This document shows positions 53,546 to 61,496 of a stretch of DNA of 64,000 nt, piece by piece. The notes beneath the pieces were generated by a model. The model was not told where the DNA came from. It saw only the letters and a list, made by a program, of their open reading frames with translations, and did no database searches. The position numbers and the translations under genes are program-made. The stretch is from Sphingobium yanoikuyae (GTDB taxonomy: Bacteria; Pseudomonadota; Alphaproteobacteria; Sphingomonadales; Sphingomonadaceae), in assembly GCF_034424525.1 (NCBI RefSeq), contig NZ_CP139979.1, positions 2,753,001-2,817,000 of the forward strand, read 5' to 3'. The stretch's first letter is position 1. Every line of letters starts with the position of its first letter.

Positions 53546-55908
53546 TCGCGTATCTCCACCAGCGGCACCGACACTGCTTCCCCCGCAGCGAAGGTCGCCC
53601 GATTAATCTCCAGCCGATCCTCGGCAAAGCGCACCGGCACGTCGAAGCGATAGCCGGCCGTGATCAGCGTGCCGTCACCCGGCGCCGCATCGAACGCGAT
53701 CACCCCCAGCCCGACATGCTGCCAGCCTTCGGCCTGCTCCACCCCGTCGATCGCCACCCGGATCGTGCCCGCCACCGGCCGAGTGATGCGCCGCGCCTGC
53801 GCATCCGCGCCGCCGCCATAATGGCGTGTCAGCATAAAATCGGTCGTCACCCCGTCGCCGCTGCCCAGCCGCTGATCCAGCGGCCCCGGCGCGATGCCCG
53901 GCGGCCCGCTCCGGTCGTCATAGGGATCGCTGAAGCGAAAGCCGCGCGCCGCCCCGCGCCTTGCCCGGAAGAAGGCGATCAGATCGGCAATGTCCGCGTC
54001 GGACCGCACCCCTGGCCCGGCGTCGAAGGACAGGCGCGCGTCGGCCCAGTCGCTGCTGCGCCGCTCATGGCCCGACGGGCTTTCGGCCACCTGCGTCGAA
54101 AAGGCCGGCGCCACGCTCGCCTCCCGCCCGATCGCGATCGGAAAGCGCACATCGTCAAAGGCCTGCATCGCATCCTCCCCATCCAGTCTGAAACAGGTAA
54201 AGCCGTCGCGCGCGACCTGGGGCAGCGCCCAGATATAGGTCGCCGCCGTACCGCGCCCGACCGACGCTTGCGCCGCCGCCGCGATCGCGCGCCACTGGTC
54301 GGTCTGCTCGGGCAACAGCACGAAGCCGGAAAAATAATGCTGCTCGGTGACCGGATAGCCCAGCCGCGCGGTCGCCATCTCGATGCCCCGCTCAGTCAGC
54401 CGCGGCCGCCCTTGCGTCACCCAGTCATAATCTTCCAGTTGCAGCACATCGAACGCCGGCGCCGCCCAGCCGACCGGCATGTTCGCCCGCTTGGCCTCGG
54501 GCGCCAGCGGGTCCAGCACGGTCGGCAGATAGGCCAGAAGATGCGTCACTGCGTCCGGCGCCAATGCCCGGACCGCCCCGCACAGCGCCGCCGTCGACGC
54601 CGCCAGCAAAGCCCCCGCATCGTCCAGCAGATCGCATTGCGCCGCGCTCAGCGGGCCACGCACATCCGGGATCGACACCGGGCTCCCGCCCAGCGCCCCC
54701 CGCGCCGCATCGTCATAGATGCAGATCCGCCCATCCGCCGGCATCACCCACCACCAGGGTTCGCCGACCTGAAACAGGATCGGAATCTCCGCGTTCAAGG
54801 CAATGGAAACAAAGGCACCCGCCACCGCCTGCAAATAGCCCATCGCCCCGCCATGGGCCGGCGACAGCAAAGTCGATGGCGGCGACCAGCCGGTCAGCGC
54901 CGGGTCGCCATTTTCCGCCCGCTGTTTCCAGTCGTTCCAGCAATGGGCGTCGAACAATTCATAGGATAGCGACCAGATGACGCCCAGCCCCATCGCCTTG
55001 GCCCGCCGCGCAAAGTCCGCATGCCAGGCCGCACAGGGGGCATTGAGCACCCCGCCGGCCAGGCTGACATAGAGGCCCCCGCCCAGCCGTTCGAGCCGGA
55101 AATAATGGCTCATCCCGACATAATGGTTGATCGCCCCGCGATAGCCCAGCGCATGGATCGCCGCGACCAGCCGCTCGGGCGTCTGGTTGAAACTATCGTC
55201 ATAGCCGGTCGCCATGCTGAGCCCATGCTCCGGCAGCATGACGTCACCCGCCGCCAGCACCGATCCCGCCCCGTCGCAGGCGATGTCGCTCAGTTCCGCC
55301 CAGCCTTCGACCGGCACGGCAAAGCCGGTATCGCCCGCATCATAAGCGGGCGGCACCAGCGATATGAACATCCGGTCGACATCGCCGGCCCAAACCGGAT
55401 CGCTATCGTCGGGCAGCCGAAACCCGCCCTCCAGCGCAGCAAAATCCAGCACGATCTCGGCATCTTCCGGCCCGCCACTGGCATAGTTCCACAGCCGCAC
55501 ATACCAGGCACGCGGAGCACCATCGGCATCGCGCCCCTCGATCGTCAGCGTCGGCCCATGCGTCTCGTCCAGCCGCCGCAGCCCACCACTGCGCCAGCGA
55601 AAACGCAGCACGCACTGGCGGAAATCCCGCGCCGTCTCATAGGCCAGCAGCGGATGGCTCCACTGGTCCGCCGCGTCCCAGATCAGCCCCGCCAGATCGC
55701 CGGAGCCATAGAACACGGCATCGACGCGCAGGCCCTGTCCTGAGCCTGTCGAAGGGGCGTCTGGCCCGGTCGTCACCACGCTCGCCATCATCGGCCGGGG
55801 AAAATTCACCGTCCACCACATCGGATCGAACCGCTTGATGAAGCGGCTCTCCTGTCCCCGCCCATGTGCCGGGCCTCCATCGGCCAGCCAATAATCGATC
55901 CCGCTCAT
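53542..55908 (-). CDS. GTA gp12-like distal tail protein (DUF2460) with large N-terminal extension
   Basis: 788 residues. Only the last ~210 (about 575-788: DDVRFPIAIGREASVAPAFSTQVAESPSGHERR, FFRARRGAARGFRFSDPYDD, LDQRLGSGDGVTTDF) are DUF2460, which is the whole protein in Rhodobacter. The N-terminal ~570 residues look like a beta segment followed by a barrel-type glycosidase-like fold (LVAAIHALGYRGAINHYVG, LGVIWSLSYELFDAHCWNDW, IPILFQVGEPWWWVMP). Such N-termini have been described as non-contractile tail sheath-like; I hold that name loosely. Residues 50-59 (PDAPSTGSGQ) come from an inserted dispersed repeat. Confidence 0.82.
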   Translation of the reverse strand: MSGIDYWLADGGPAHGRGQESRFIKRFDPMWWTVNFPRPMMASVVTTGPDAPSTGSGQGLRVDAVFYGSGDLAGLIWDAADQWSHPLLAYETARDFRQCVLRFRWRSGGLRRLDETHGPTLTIEGRDADGAPRAWYVRLWNYASGGPEDAEIVLDFAALEGGFRLPDDSDPVWAGDVDRMFISLVPPAYDAGDTGFAVPVEGWAELSDIACDGAGSVLAAGDVMLPEHGLSMATGYDDSFNQTPERLVAAIHALGYRGAINHYVGMSHYFRLERLGGGLYVSLAGGVLNAPCAAWHADFARRAKAMGLGVIWSLSYELFDAHCWNDWKQRAENGDPALTGWSPPSTLLSPAHGGAMGYLQAVAGAFVSIALNAEIPILFQVGEPWWWVMPADGRICIYDDAARGALGGSPVSIPDVRGPLSAAQCDLLDDAGALLAASTAALCGAVRALAPDAVTHLLAYLPTVLDPLAPEAKRANMPVGWAAPAFDVLQLEDYDWVTQGRPRLTERGIEMATARLGYPVTEQHYFSGFVLLPEQTDQWRAIAAAAQASVGRGTAATYIWALPQVARDGFTCFRLDGEDAMQAFDDVRFPIAIGREASVAPAFSTQVAESPSGHERRSSDWADARLSFDAGPGVRSDADIADLIAFFRARRGAARGFRFSDPYDDRSGPPGIAPGPLDQRLGSGDGVTTDFMLTRHYGGGADAQARRITRPVAGTIRVAIDGVEQAEGWQHVGLGVIAFDAAPGDGTLITAGYRFDVPVRFAEDRLEINRATFAAGEAVSVPLVEIRE
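55733..55757. repeat. Dispersed repeat inserted in frame in the gp12-like gene
   Basis: CCCTGTCCTGAGCCTGTCGA plus AGGGG, a repeat common in sphingomonad genomes, encodes APSTGSGQG within the protein. The core GAGCCTGTCGA also occurs at 40466-40476. Confidence 0.7.
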
Positions 55909-56456
55909 TGCAGCGCCCCCCGCACCGCCCGCGCCACCTGCCGCGCGCTGCGCGCTAGCAGCCGCGCCTCGCTCTCCTGCCCACGCCCCTGCACCGCGAT
56001 GTTCACCCGCACGTCGCGCCCGCCACCACCGCCCGGCACCACCTGCCCGCTCGCCGTCGGCACGAAGAGTTCCGGCCCGCGCTCGCCCACCATATAGGCC
56101 CGCCCCGGCGCCACCGGCCCGCCAGTCGCCCGCCCCGGCAGGCCCAGCGCGCTGGTCAGCAGCGACGCCCCCAGTTGCACCAGCCCGCCACTATCACTGC
56201 TGCCGCCCACCGCCGACCGCAGCGAACTCGCCGCAATCTCGTCCAGCACCGACAGGGCGATCCGCCGCAGATCCTCGAAGCCGAACTTGCCGGTGCGCAC
56301 CGCGCGCAACAGCCCCTGCTCGATCCGCCGCCCCGCTCGGTCGGCGCCATCGCCCAACGGCCCTTCCAGCCCCGCGCGCATCGCCTCGACATCGCGCGCC
56401 AGCCCCTGCGTATCGGCCCGCACCCGCACCACCAATGTCTCGATGTCCTCGTCCAT
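55905..56456 (-). CDS. GTA gp11-like short tail tape-measure protein
   Basis: 183 residues. Begins with VVRVRADTQGLARDVEAMRAGLEGPL, helical, then LRRIALSVLDEIAASSLR, and ends with the characteristic GLPGRATGGPVAPGRAYMVGERGPELFVP and VNIAVQG. The short length fits the short GTA tail. ATGA overlap with gp12. Confidence 0.88.
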   Translation of the reverse strand: MDEDIETLVVRVRADTQGLARDVEAMRAGLEGPLGDGADRAGRRIEQGLLRAVRTGKFGFEDLRRIALSVLDEIAASSLRSAVGGSSDSGGLVQLGASLLTSALGLPGRATGGPVAPGRAYMVGERGPELFVPTASGQVVPGGGGGRDVRVNIAVQGRGQESEARLLARSARQVARAVRGALQ

Positions 56457-56488
56457 TCCTCGGCCCCTTCTCCTTGGAAAAGCCCATC

Positions 56489-56634
56489 CCCTTCAGGGGA
56501 GGGGTTTGGGGTGGGGGCTATCCGGCAAGGCCGACATCAGCCTACGCACCGCCCCGACCTCCGTTCGTTTCGAGCGAAGTCGAGAAACGGGAAAAGCGGC
56601 GCCAGCCGCTTCTCGACACGCCCGAAGCGAACGG
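56489..56634. repeat. Two dispersed repeats between tape measure and tail chaperone genes
   Basis: A CCCTTCAGGGG-type palindrome with GGTTTGGGGTGGGGGC (56489-56519) is followed by an inverted element with ends CCGTTCG (56561) and CGAACGG (56628-56634) and inner TCGAGAA/TTCTCGA arms. The first is nearly the same as 61397-61436. Confidence 0.7.
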
Positions 56635-56651
56635 ACCTTCTGCATTTGAAG

Positions 56652-56873
56652 TCAGTCCGGCATCGCCTGCATCAGCCGCGCCAGCGCGCCCGCATCCACC
56701 CCGTCGATCGGCGCGTCCTCGCCGCGCATCGCCGCCAGCACGGCGCGCAGTTCCGCCGGGGTGGCGCGCCAGAACTCGTCCGGCCGCCACCCCAGCAGCC
56801 AGCCGGCGATCCCCGCCAGCCGCCCAGCCCCCTGCGCGAAGCGCATCACTTCGCCTTCCGCAAAGCGCGTCAT
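56652..56873 (-). CDS. GTA tail assembly chaperone (rcc01693-like, gp10.1)
   Basis: 73 residues from ATG at 56873, overlapping gp10 by ATGA. GIAGWLLGWRPDEFWRATPAELRAVL is the Phage_TAC signature. In Rhodobacter, gp10 and this gene make the paired tail chaperones that coat the tape measure during tube assembly. Confidence 0.88.
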   Translation of the reverse strand: MTRFAEGEVMRFAQGAGRLAGIAGWLLGWRPDEFWRATPAELRAVLAAMRGEDAPIDGVDAGALARLMQAMPD

Positions 56874-57184
56874 CGCCCCGCCAATATCTGTTGCAATATC
56901 GCCTTGAGCACCGGCGTCGCCCGCGCGAGGCCCGCCGCCAGCAGCGCCTCGCCCAGCGCCTCCCGGCTCAGCCCCTCGCGCTCGACCAGGCAATGCCAGA
57001 ACAGCCCGACCAGTTCGGCCAGCGTCAGCTTGCCGTCCGCCGCTCGCTCGACCAGCGCGAACAGCGGCCCCAGCTCTTCCTCCGCCGCCACCAAAGCGGC
57101 AAAGCTCGGCCGCAGCGCCAGCGTCTCGCCGCCCAGGTCCAGCGCCGCTTCCCCCCGCACGGGGTTCACTGCCCCGCCGCTCAT
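56870..57184 (-). CDS. GTA gp10-like tail assembly protein
   Basis: 104 residues. NPVRGEAALDLGGETLALRPSFAALVAAEEELG is the GTA-gp10/TAC_11 pattern, followed by a helical region. ATGA overlaps on both sides. Confidence 0.88.
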   Translation of the reverse strand: MSGGAVNPVRGEAALDLGGETLALRPSFAALVAAEEELGPLFALVERAADGKLTLAELVGLFWHCLVEREGLSREALGEALLAAGLARATPVLKAILQQILAGR

Positions 57185-57588
57185 TCGCTCACCACCGCGC
57201 CGCTGCTTTCCAGGCTCAGCGCATAGTTGCGCTCGCCATTATAGTCGCCGGCATAGTCGAGCCGCGTCACCAGGAAGCGGCCGCGCATCCGCTCGCCACT
57301 TTCGAAACTCAGCTCATAATCTTCGATCGTGCCGGCCAGCGCATGGTTGCGCACCCGGATTTCGGCTGCCGATCCGGTGAAGATGCCGGCCGCCGACACG
57401 CTGACCGATCGCACCCCCGCGCCCGACAGCAGCTCGCGCCAGCCGCCCGAATCCTTGCTGGTGATGTTGACCGCCTCGCCATTCACCGACAGCTGCGTGG
57501 TGCGCATGCCGGCCACCGTCTCATATGTTGCCGGGACGTTGCCATTTCCCACCTTCAACAGAAACGCACTTCCTTTTTCGACGCCCAT
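57181..57588 (-). CDS. GTA gp9-like major tail tube protein
   Basis: 135 residues. KGSAFLLKVGNGNVPATYETVAGMRTTQLSVNGEAVNITSKDSGGWRELL matches the TP901-1/gp9 tail-tube family, which forms the hexameric rings of the tail. Beta-rich, normal length. Separated from gp8 by a plus-strand gene. Confidence 0.92.
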   Translation of the reverse strand: MGVEKGSAFLLKVGNGNVPATYETVAGMRTTQLSVNGEAVNITSKDSGGWRELLSGAGVRSVSVSAAGIFTGSAAEIRVRNHALAGTIEDYELSFESGERMRGRFLVTRLDYAGDYNGERNYALSLESSGAVVSE

Positions 57589-57644
57589 GGCGCATTCTCC
57601 CGTCAGACAAAGCGTTCTAAAACGCGGATTAAAGGAGAGGTCTG

Positions 57645-57971
57645 ATGCTCGTGGTTGCTCCCCTTGTGATGATGCTCGCGGCCGCGCCGTCGGCCGACGC
57701 CATCGGCGCCGCTCGCAAGGCTTTTGCCGGCTGCCTCTCGGCCCAGGTCCAGCCCTCGCTCGACAAGAAGGTGCCGCTCGGCGAATTTCAGGGTCAGCTC
57801 AAAAAGACCTGCGCCGACAAGGAAGCGGCCTTCCGCGCCGCGATCCTCGCGCAGGACAAGGCCGACGGCATGTCGGACAAGGATGCGCAGGCCGATGCCG
57901 ATGATCAGGTGTCCGAATATGTCGACAAGATCATCGGCGAATATGAGGAATATAATAAGCCCGGCACCTGA
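57645..57971 (+). CDS. Small exported hypothetical protein inside the GTA cluster
   Basis: 108 residues, opposite in strand to all its neighbours. Signal peptide MLVVAPLVMMLAAAPSADA, then a charged helical domain with two cysteines (GCLSAQ, KTCADK) and an acidic tail. GGAGAGG precedes the ATG. Its stop codon directly abuts the gp8 stop (57972). Function unknown. Transcription from here would oppose the GTA operon. Confidence 0.7.
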   Translation: MLVVAPLVMMLAAAPSADAIGAARKAFAGCLSAQVQPSLDKKVPLGEFQGQLKKTCADKEAAFRAAILAQDKADGMSDKDAQADADDQVSEYVDKIIGEYEEYNKPGT

Positions 57972-58382
57972 TCAGGCGCCGATAGCCTCGCGCACCACGC
58001 GCATGCGGTAATCCGCCACCGCCAGCCAGCCGCCTTCGCCGCGCGCGCCCGTCCGGGCGATCCGCGACCGCAACAGGCTGGCGGTGACGATCCGCCAGCC
58101 GCTCGCCTGCGCCAGGCGGATGACCGGGTCGATCCGCGCCAGCAGCTCGCCCAGCCGCCCGGCCGTCTCCGCCATGTCATGCAGGCTGATCGACAGGCGC
58201 AACTCGCGCCCCTCGACATCCTTGGCGCCCCAGTCGCTGCCCAGGCATTCGCCGACCACGCCATAGGGCGCGCTCGCCCGCGCCGGCACGCCGTCGAACA
58301 GGCCGTTCAACCGGTCCATCAGGCCGCTATCGGCCTTCAGCGCCGCGATCACCGCGCTGCGTATCGCCACCTCCGCGCTCAT
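57972..58382 (-). CDS. GTA gp8-like tail terminator (DUF3168)
   Basis: 136 residues. EVAIRSAVIAALKADSGLMDRLNG and LRLSISLHDMAETAGRLGELLARI are DUF3168 hallmarks. It caps the tail tube and joins it to the head. ATGA overlap with the adaptor gene upstream. Confidence 0.9.
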   Translation of the reverse strand: MSAEVAIRSAVIAALKADSGLMDRLNGLFDGVPARASAPYGVVGECLGSDWGAKDVEGRELRLSISLHDMAETAGRLGELLARIDPVIRLAQASGWRIVTASLLRSRIARTGARGEGGWLAVADYRMRVVREAIGA

Positions 58383-58570
58383 GTCCTGCTCCTTCCTGCC
58401 TCGCGCAGGCTGAGGTCCGCCATCCAGCGCGCCTTCAGCCCCGGCGCCGACGCCCGCACCGCCTCGCCCTCGATCGCCGCCGCCACGCCCTGCGCGTCCA
58501 GCGCATCGACAATCGCCGCCCGCCGCCGCGCCGCCAGTTCCTTCATCCGCCGCGTCAGCGTCACTCGCAT
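58379..58570 (-). CDS. Small protein in the GTA gp7 (head closure) position
   Basis: 63 residues from ATG at 58570. MRVTLTRRMKELAARRRAAI is basic and helical. Classical gp7 head-closure proteins are about 110 residues and beta-rich, so identity is by position only; it may instead be an HK97 gp10-like fragment. ATGA overlap with gp8, 11 bp after the connector. Confidence 0.65.
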   Translation of the reverse strand: MRVTLTRRMKELAARRRAAIVDALDAQGVAAAIEGEAVRASAPGLKARWMADLSLREAGRSRT

Positions 58571-58581
58571 GACATCGCCCG

Positions 58582-59115
58582 TCACGAGAGGCGCATCCTG
58601 CGCCACGGCCGCCACAACGCGCTCACGACGGCCGGCGGCGCCGCGCCCTCGTCACCGCGCGCGACGAAATGCTCCGCCGCCAGCCGCATGATCCCCTGGC
58701 GCAGCGGCTCGGCCACGCCATTGAGGTCCGTCGCCATCCCCGCCTGATACTCCACCGCCAGCCGATTCCCCGGCCGCACCGCCCGTACCCAGCCATCGCC
58801 CGACGCATCGATGTCAATCGCATAGGCCTCGACCGGCAGCGGCGTGACCGCCCCCGCATCGTCGACCGCCGCAACCGCACCGATCGCCACCACCGGTCGC
58901 GCCGCCAGCCTGTGCCAGCGCCCGTCCGCCGGCACCGTCTCGCGCGCGCCGCGCCGGATCAGCCACTGGCCGACAAATTGCTCGCACAGCGCCGCCGCAC
59001 TCCGCAGCAATCCCGCAAGCACCGCATCCTCGCCATCGCTCTCGATCCGCAGATAGGCTTTCAGCTCCGCCATCGACGCCGCCAGCTCCGCTCCATTGTC
59101 CGCTTCCGCCAGCAT
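58582..59115 (-). CDS. GTA gp6-like head-tail connector
   Basis: 177 residues. AELKAYLRIESDGEDAVLAGLLRSAAALCEQFVGQWLIRR is the head-tail connector (HK97 gp6/phiE125 gp8) signature, and the C-terminus is helical. It docks below the portal. ATGA overlap with the gene before it. Confidence 0.9.
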   Translation of the reverse strand: MLAEADNGAELAASMAELKAYLRIESDGEDAVLAGLLRSAAALCEQFVGQWLIRRGARETVPADGRWHRLAARPVVAIGAVAAVDDAGAVTPLPVEAYAIDIDASGDGWVRAVRPGNRLAVEYQAGMATDLNGVAEPLRQGIMRLAAEHFVARGDEGAAPPAVVSALWRPWRRMRLS

Positions 59116-59393
59116 CAGCGCTCCTCCACCCGAAAGCCGATCGACCGCTCATCCACCTGCCCGTCGGACAGGGTGACGCGGTTGGTCAGCCGATAGACAT
59201 GGCCGGCAATCCCGCCGCCCAGCCGCACGCTGCTGCGCTGGTCCTCGAACGCGTTCGCCTCGACGGCCATGCCGCCCGCCTCCACCGGCGCCACGCTCCA
59301 CGCGCTGGCGACGATCACCTGCCCGGCCAGATAGGCGGACCAGTCGATGCCATGGTCGATCCGCGCCTGCGGATCCTTGATGTTCAGCCTCAT
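59115..59393 (-). CDS. Phage fibre/tail adaptor-like small protein
   Basis: 92 residues from ATG at 59393, which overlaps the preceding small ORF by ATGA. KDPQARIDHGIDWSAYLAGQVIVASAWSV, SVRLGGGIAGHVYRLTNRVTLSDGQVDERSIGFRV has the pattern of the single-domain beta-sandwich proteins annotated as phage fibre-tail adaptors. It follows the fibre gene, in keeping with a role in attaching it. Confidence 0.65.
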   Translation of the reverse strand: MRLNIKDPQARIDHGIDWSAYLAGQVIVASAWSVAPVEAGGMAVEANAFEDQRSSVRLGGGIAGHVYRLTNRVTLSDGQVDERSIGFRVEER

Positions 59394-59560
59394 GCCCTGT
59401 CGCTCCCCCTGTTCGCCTCCGGCCGCTCGGTCCGCGGCGGCGCCGGCACCCGTGCGCCTTGTCCCGGCCGCATCCCCGCCGCCCATGCCCCGTCCCAGCG
59501 CACCACTGCGCCGCGCGCATCGCCCAGCACCGCCGCGCCCAATGCCTCACCCGCCAGCAT
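59390..59560 (-). CDS. Small hypothetical protein, 56 aa, between fibre and adaptor genes
   Basis: MLAGEALGAAVLGDARGAVV then RWDGAWAAGMRPGQGARVPA and a proline/arginine-rich tail. It overlaps the fibre gene by 14 bases and the adaptor by four, so it is translationally coupled at both ends. WDG-W patterns are usual in short phage fibre-associated proteins. No family recognised. Confidence 0.55.
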   Translation of the reverse strand: MLAGEALGAAVLGDARGAVVRWDGAWAAGMRPGQGARVPAPPRTERPEANRGSDRA

Positions 59561-61370
59561 CGCCACCTCCCGCCAGTAGCGCCTCGATCCGGTCGATCCG
59601 CCGCCGCTGCCACGCCGCCTCCAGCGCCAGGCACTCCTCGTAGCGCAGCCCCCAGCGCTCCCCCGCCGCCCGCGCCGGGCGGATCAGCACGCCTTCCCCG
59701 TCGCGTTCTTCCGCCTCGGCCGGCCAGGCGTCGTGGCACAACAGCCCCAGCCGCACCGCCGCCCCCTCACCCATCCGCGCATCGATCGCATCGCGCACCG
59801 CCTGCGCCACCAGCCCGACATGCCAGCGCGCATCCTCGCCCTTGGCCGCCACCGCATCGACGAAGCGGAACTGGCGCCATTGCACATCGCCCCAGGCATC
59901 CAGCAGCGCCTCGGGCACCGCGCCGACATCGCATTTGGCCTGCGCATCCGACGTATTGATCGTCCCGCTCGCGGCATGGATCACCGACCAGCGCTGGCTC
60001 GGCAGACCCATCGTGCGCGCATTGTCGGTCAGCGGCGCCACATGGCCGTCGAACAGGCTGTTGCCGCTCGACCGCCGGACCTGCCACGCCGCGCCGATCG
60101 CCGTGCCGCTGTCGTCATGGCGGTGCAGCACCAGGTCCGACCCGGCATTGCTGCCGCTTTCGGCCGCATTCGACTTGCGCAGCGTCCAGCGCAGCCCGGT
60201 CCCGCTGCGCAGGCTGATGCCGGCATATTGGCCGGCCGCACTGTCGATCGTCAGGGCCGCCGCTGCCGCGCCCTGGGTCAGCCCCAGCGCGCTCAGGCCG
60301 GTGACGCTGCCGCCGCTGATCTGCGCATTGGCGCTGGTCAGGCCCGGCGCGCTCACCCCGCTGGCCGACACCGTCATCCAGCTGCCCGTCGACAGATTGG
60401 CATTGGCGCCCACGCCAAAGGATGTGCCGTCCCGGTTGCCGATGAACAGCGCCCCGGCCGTCGTGCGAAATTCCATCACCGAATTGATGTTGCTCGTCGT
60501 CCGATCCGCCAGGAAGGATGTGGTGCCGCTCCCCTGCCGCGCCACCGTGCCATTGACGCTCAGCCCGCCGGTCATCGTCACCGCCCCGCTGGCCCGCGCA
60601 ATGCTCAGCGGCGTCGCCTTGTAGCTGCCATTGTCGGCATAGCTGGACAGGATGAAATCGCTGCCGGCATCGCTCCCGCTCTCCGCGCCGCTGCCCCGGC
60701 CGATCATCCAGCGTGCGCTGCCCGTTCCCAACGACAGGCCCGCCACCTGGCCCGGATCGGCCAGGATGCTGACCTGGGCGGCGTTCGCCTGGCCCAGCCG
60801 GCTCACCCCCAGCGTCGTCAGCCCGGTTGCCGCGCCACCAGCGATGGCGACATTGTCCGCCGCCTGGGTCGCGATGCTGCCCAGTTCCAGCGCAGCCCGC
60901 CCGGCCGCGGCATCGGCCCGCTCCAGCCAGCCGCGCCCGAACCCGGTGGTGGCAAGGCCCGCCAGCGCGTCCAGCCCCGCGCTCGCATCCTGCTTGCCCG
61001 CCAGCGCATCGCCCAGCCCGTCGATCGCCGCCAGCCCATGGCCATGGCCCTCGACCGCCGCGATCCAGCCGCTGTGCAGCACCAGCCCGACCCGCTTCTC
61101 GCCCGGCGCAAAACTGACCGCTCCGCCCCCGGCCGACGACGCCATCGGTTCGCGCACCAGCCGCCCCTCGCCATCCAGCGTGCCGCTGCCCGCCTCCCAC
61201 GCCGCCGGATCATCGACCCCGACGATCATGTAGGGAAAGCGCGCGCCCGCCCCCAGCGCATCGGCAAAGGCGCGGTAGCCCACCAGCGCCCCGCCCAGCA
61301 GCAATGGCCCGTCGCCGACATCGAAACAGACCTCGCGCACCAGGTCCGCCATCACCCATTCGCTGATCAC
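59547..61370 (-). CDS. Fibre/spike protein with C-terminal S74 intramolecular chaperone domain
   Basis: 607 residues from GTG at 61370 (GGGGGAG nine bases upstream); ATG at 61352 is an alternative. The N-terminal ~110 residues (VCFDVGDGPLLLGGALVGYRAF) are probably the particle-binding domain. The middle has two fibre repeats with AESGSDAGSDF/AESGSNAGSDL. The C-terminal ~134 residues form an S74-type domain: NTSDAQAKCDV with Ser474 and the Lys five residues later as the self-cleavage dyad, then HVGLVAQAVRDAI and a C-terminal coiled coil. The domain trimerises the fibre and then cuts itself off. Confidence 0.82.
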   Translation of the reverse strand: MISEWVMADLVREVCFDVGDGPLLLGGALVGYRAFADALGAGARFPYMIVGVDDPAAWEAGSGTLDGEGRLVREPMASSAGGGAVSFAPGEKRVGLVLHSGWIAAVEGHGHGLAAIDGLGDALAGKQDASAGLDALAGLATTGFGRGWLERADAAAGRAALELGSIATQAADNVAIAGGAATGLTTLGVSRLGQANAAQVSILADPGQVAGLSLGTGSARWMIGRGSGAESGSDAGSDFILSSYADNGSYKATPLSIARASGAVTMTGGLSVNGTVARQGSGTTSFLADRTTSNINSVMEFRTTAGALFIGNRDGTSFGVGANANLSTGSWMTVSASGVSAPGLTSANAQISGGSVTGLSALGLTQGAAAAALTIDSAAGQYAGISLRSGTGLRWTLRKSNAAESGSNAGSDLVLHRHDDSGTAIGAAWQVRRSSGNSLFDGHVAPLTDNARTMGLPSQRWSVIHAASGTINTSDAQAKCDVGAVPEALLDAWGDVQWRQFRFVDAVAAKGEDARWHVGLVAQAVRDAIDARMGEGAAVRLGLLCHDAWPAEAEERDGEGVLIRPARAAGERWGLRYEECLALEAAWQRRRIDRIEALLAGGGDAGG

Positions 61371-61396
61371 CACGCCCCGCTCCCCCACAAAGCAAA

Positions 61397-61436
61397 AAAG
61401 CCCCTCCCCTTCAGGGGAGGGGTTGGGGTGGGGGCT
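61397..61436. repeat. Palindromic repeat at the start of the fibre gene
   Basis: GCCCCTCCCCTTCAGGGGAG then GGGTTGGGGTGGGGGC. Nearly identical to 56483-56519, only 5 kb away in the same cluster. Confidence 0.7.
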
Positions 61437-61456
61437 GTCCCCCACCCCCGACACCG

Positions 61457-61483
61457 TTACGAAGCAGCAAACTTCATCAGCTT
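61457..61483 (-). pseudogene. Relic of a second capsid gene 3' end
   Basis: On the minus strand this reads KLMKFAAS-stop, matching the KLMKFSAS-stop that ends the intact capsid gene 14-40 bp upstream; 23 of 27 bases are the same, including the stop. Confidence 0.6.
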
Positions 61484-61496
61484 GCCGCCGGCTCGT

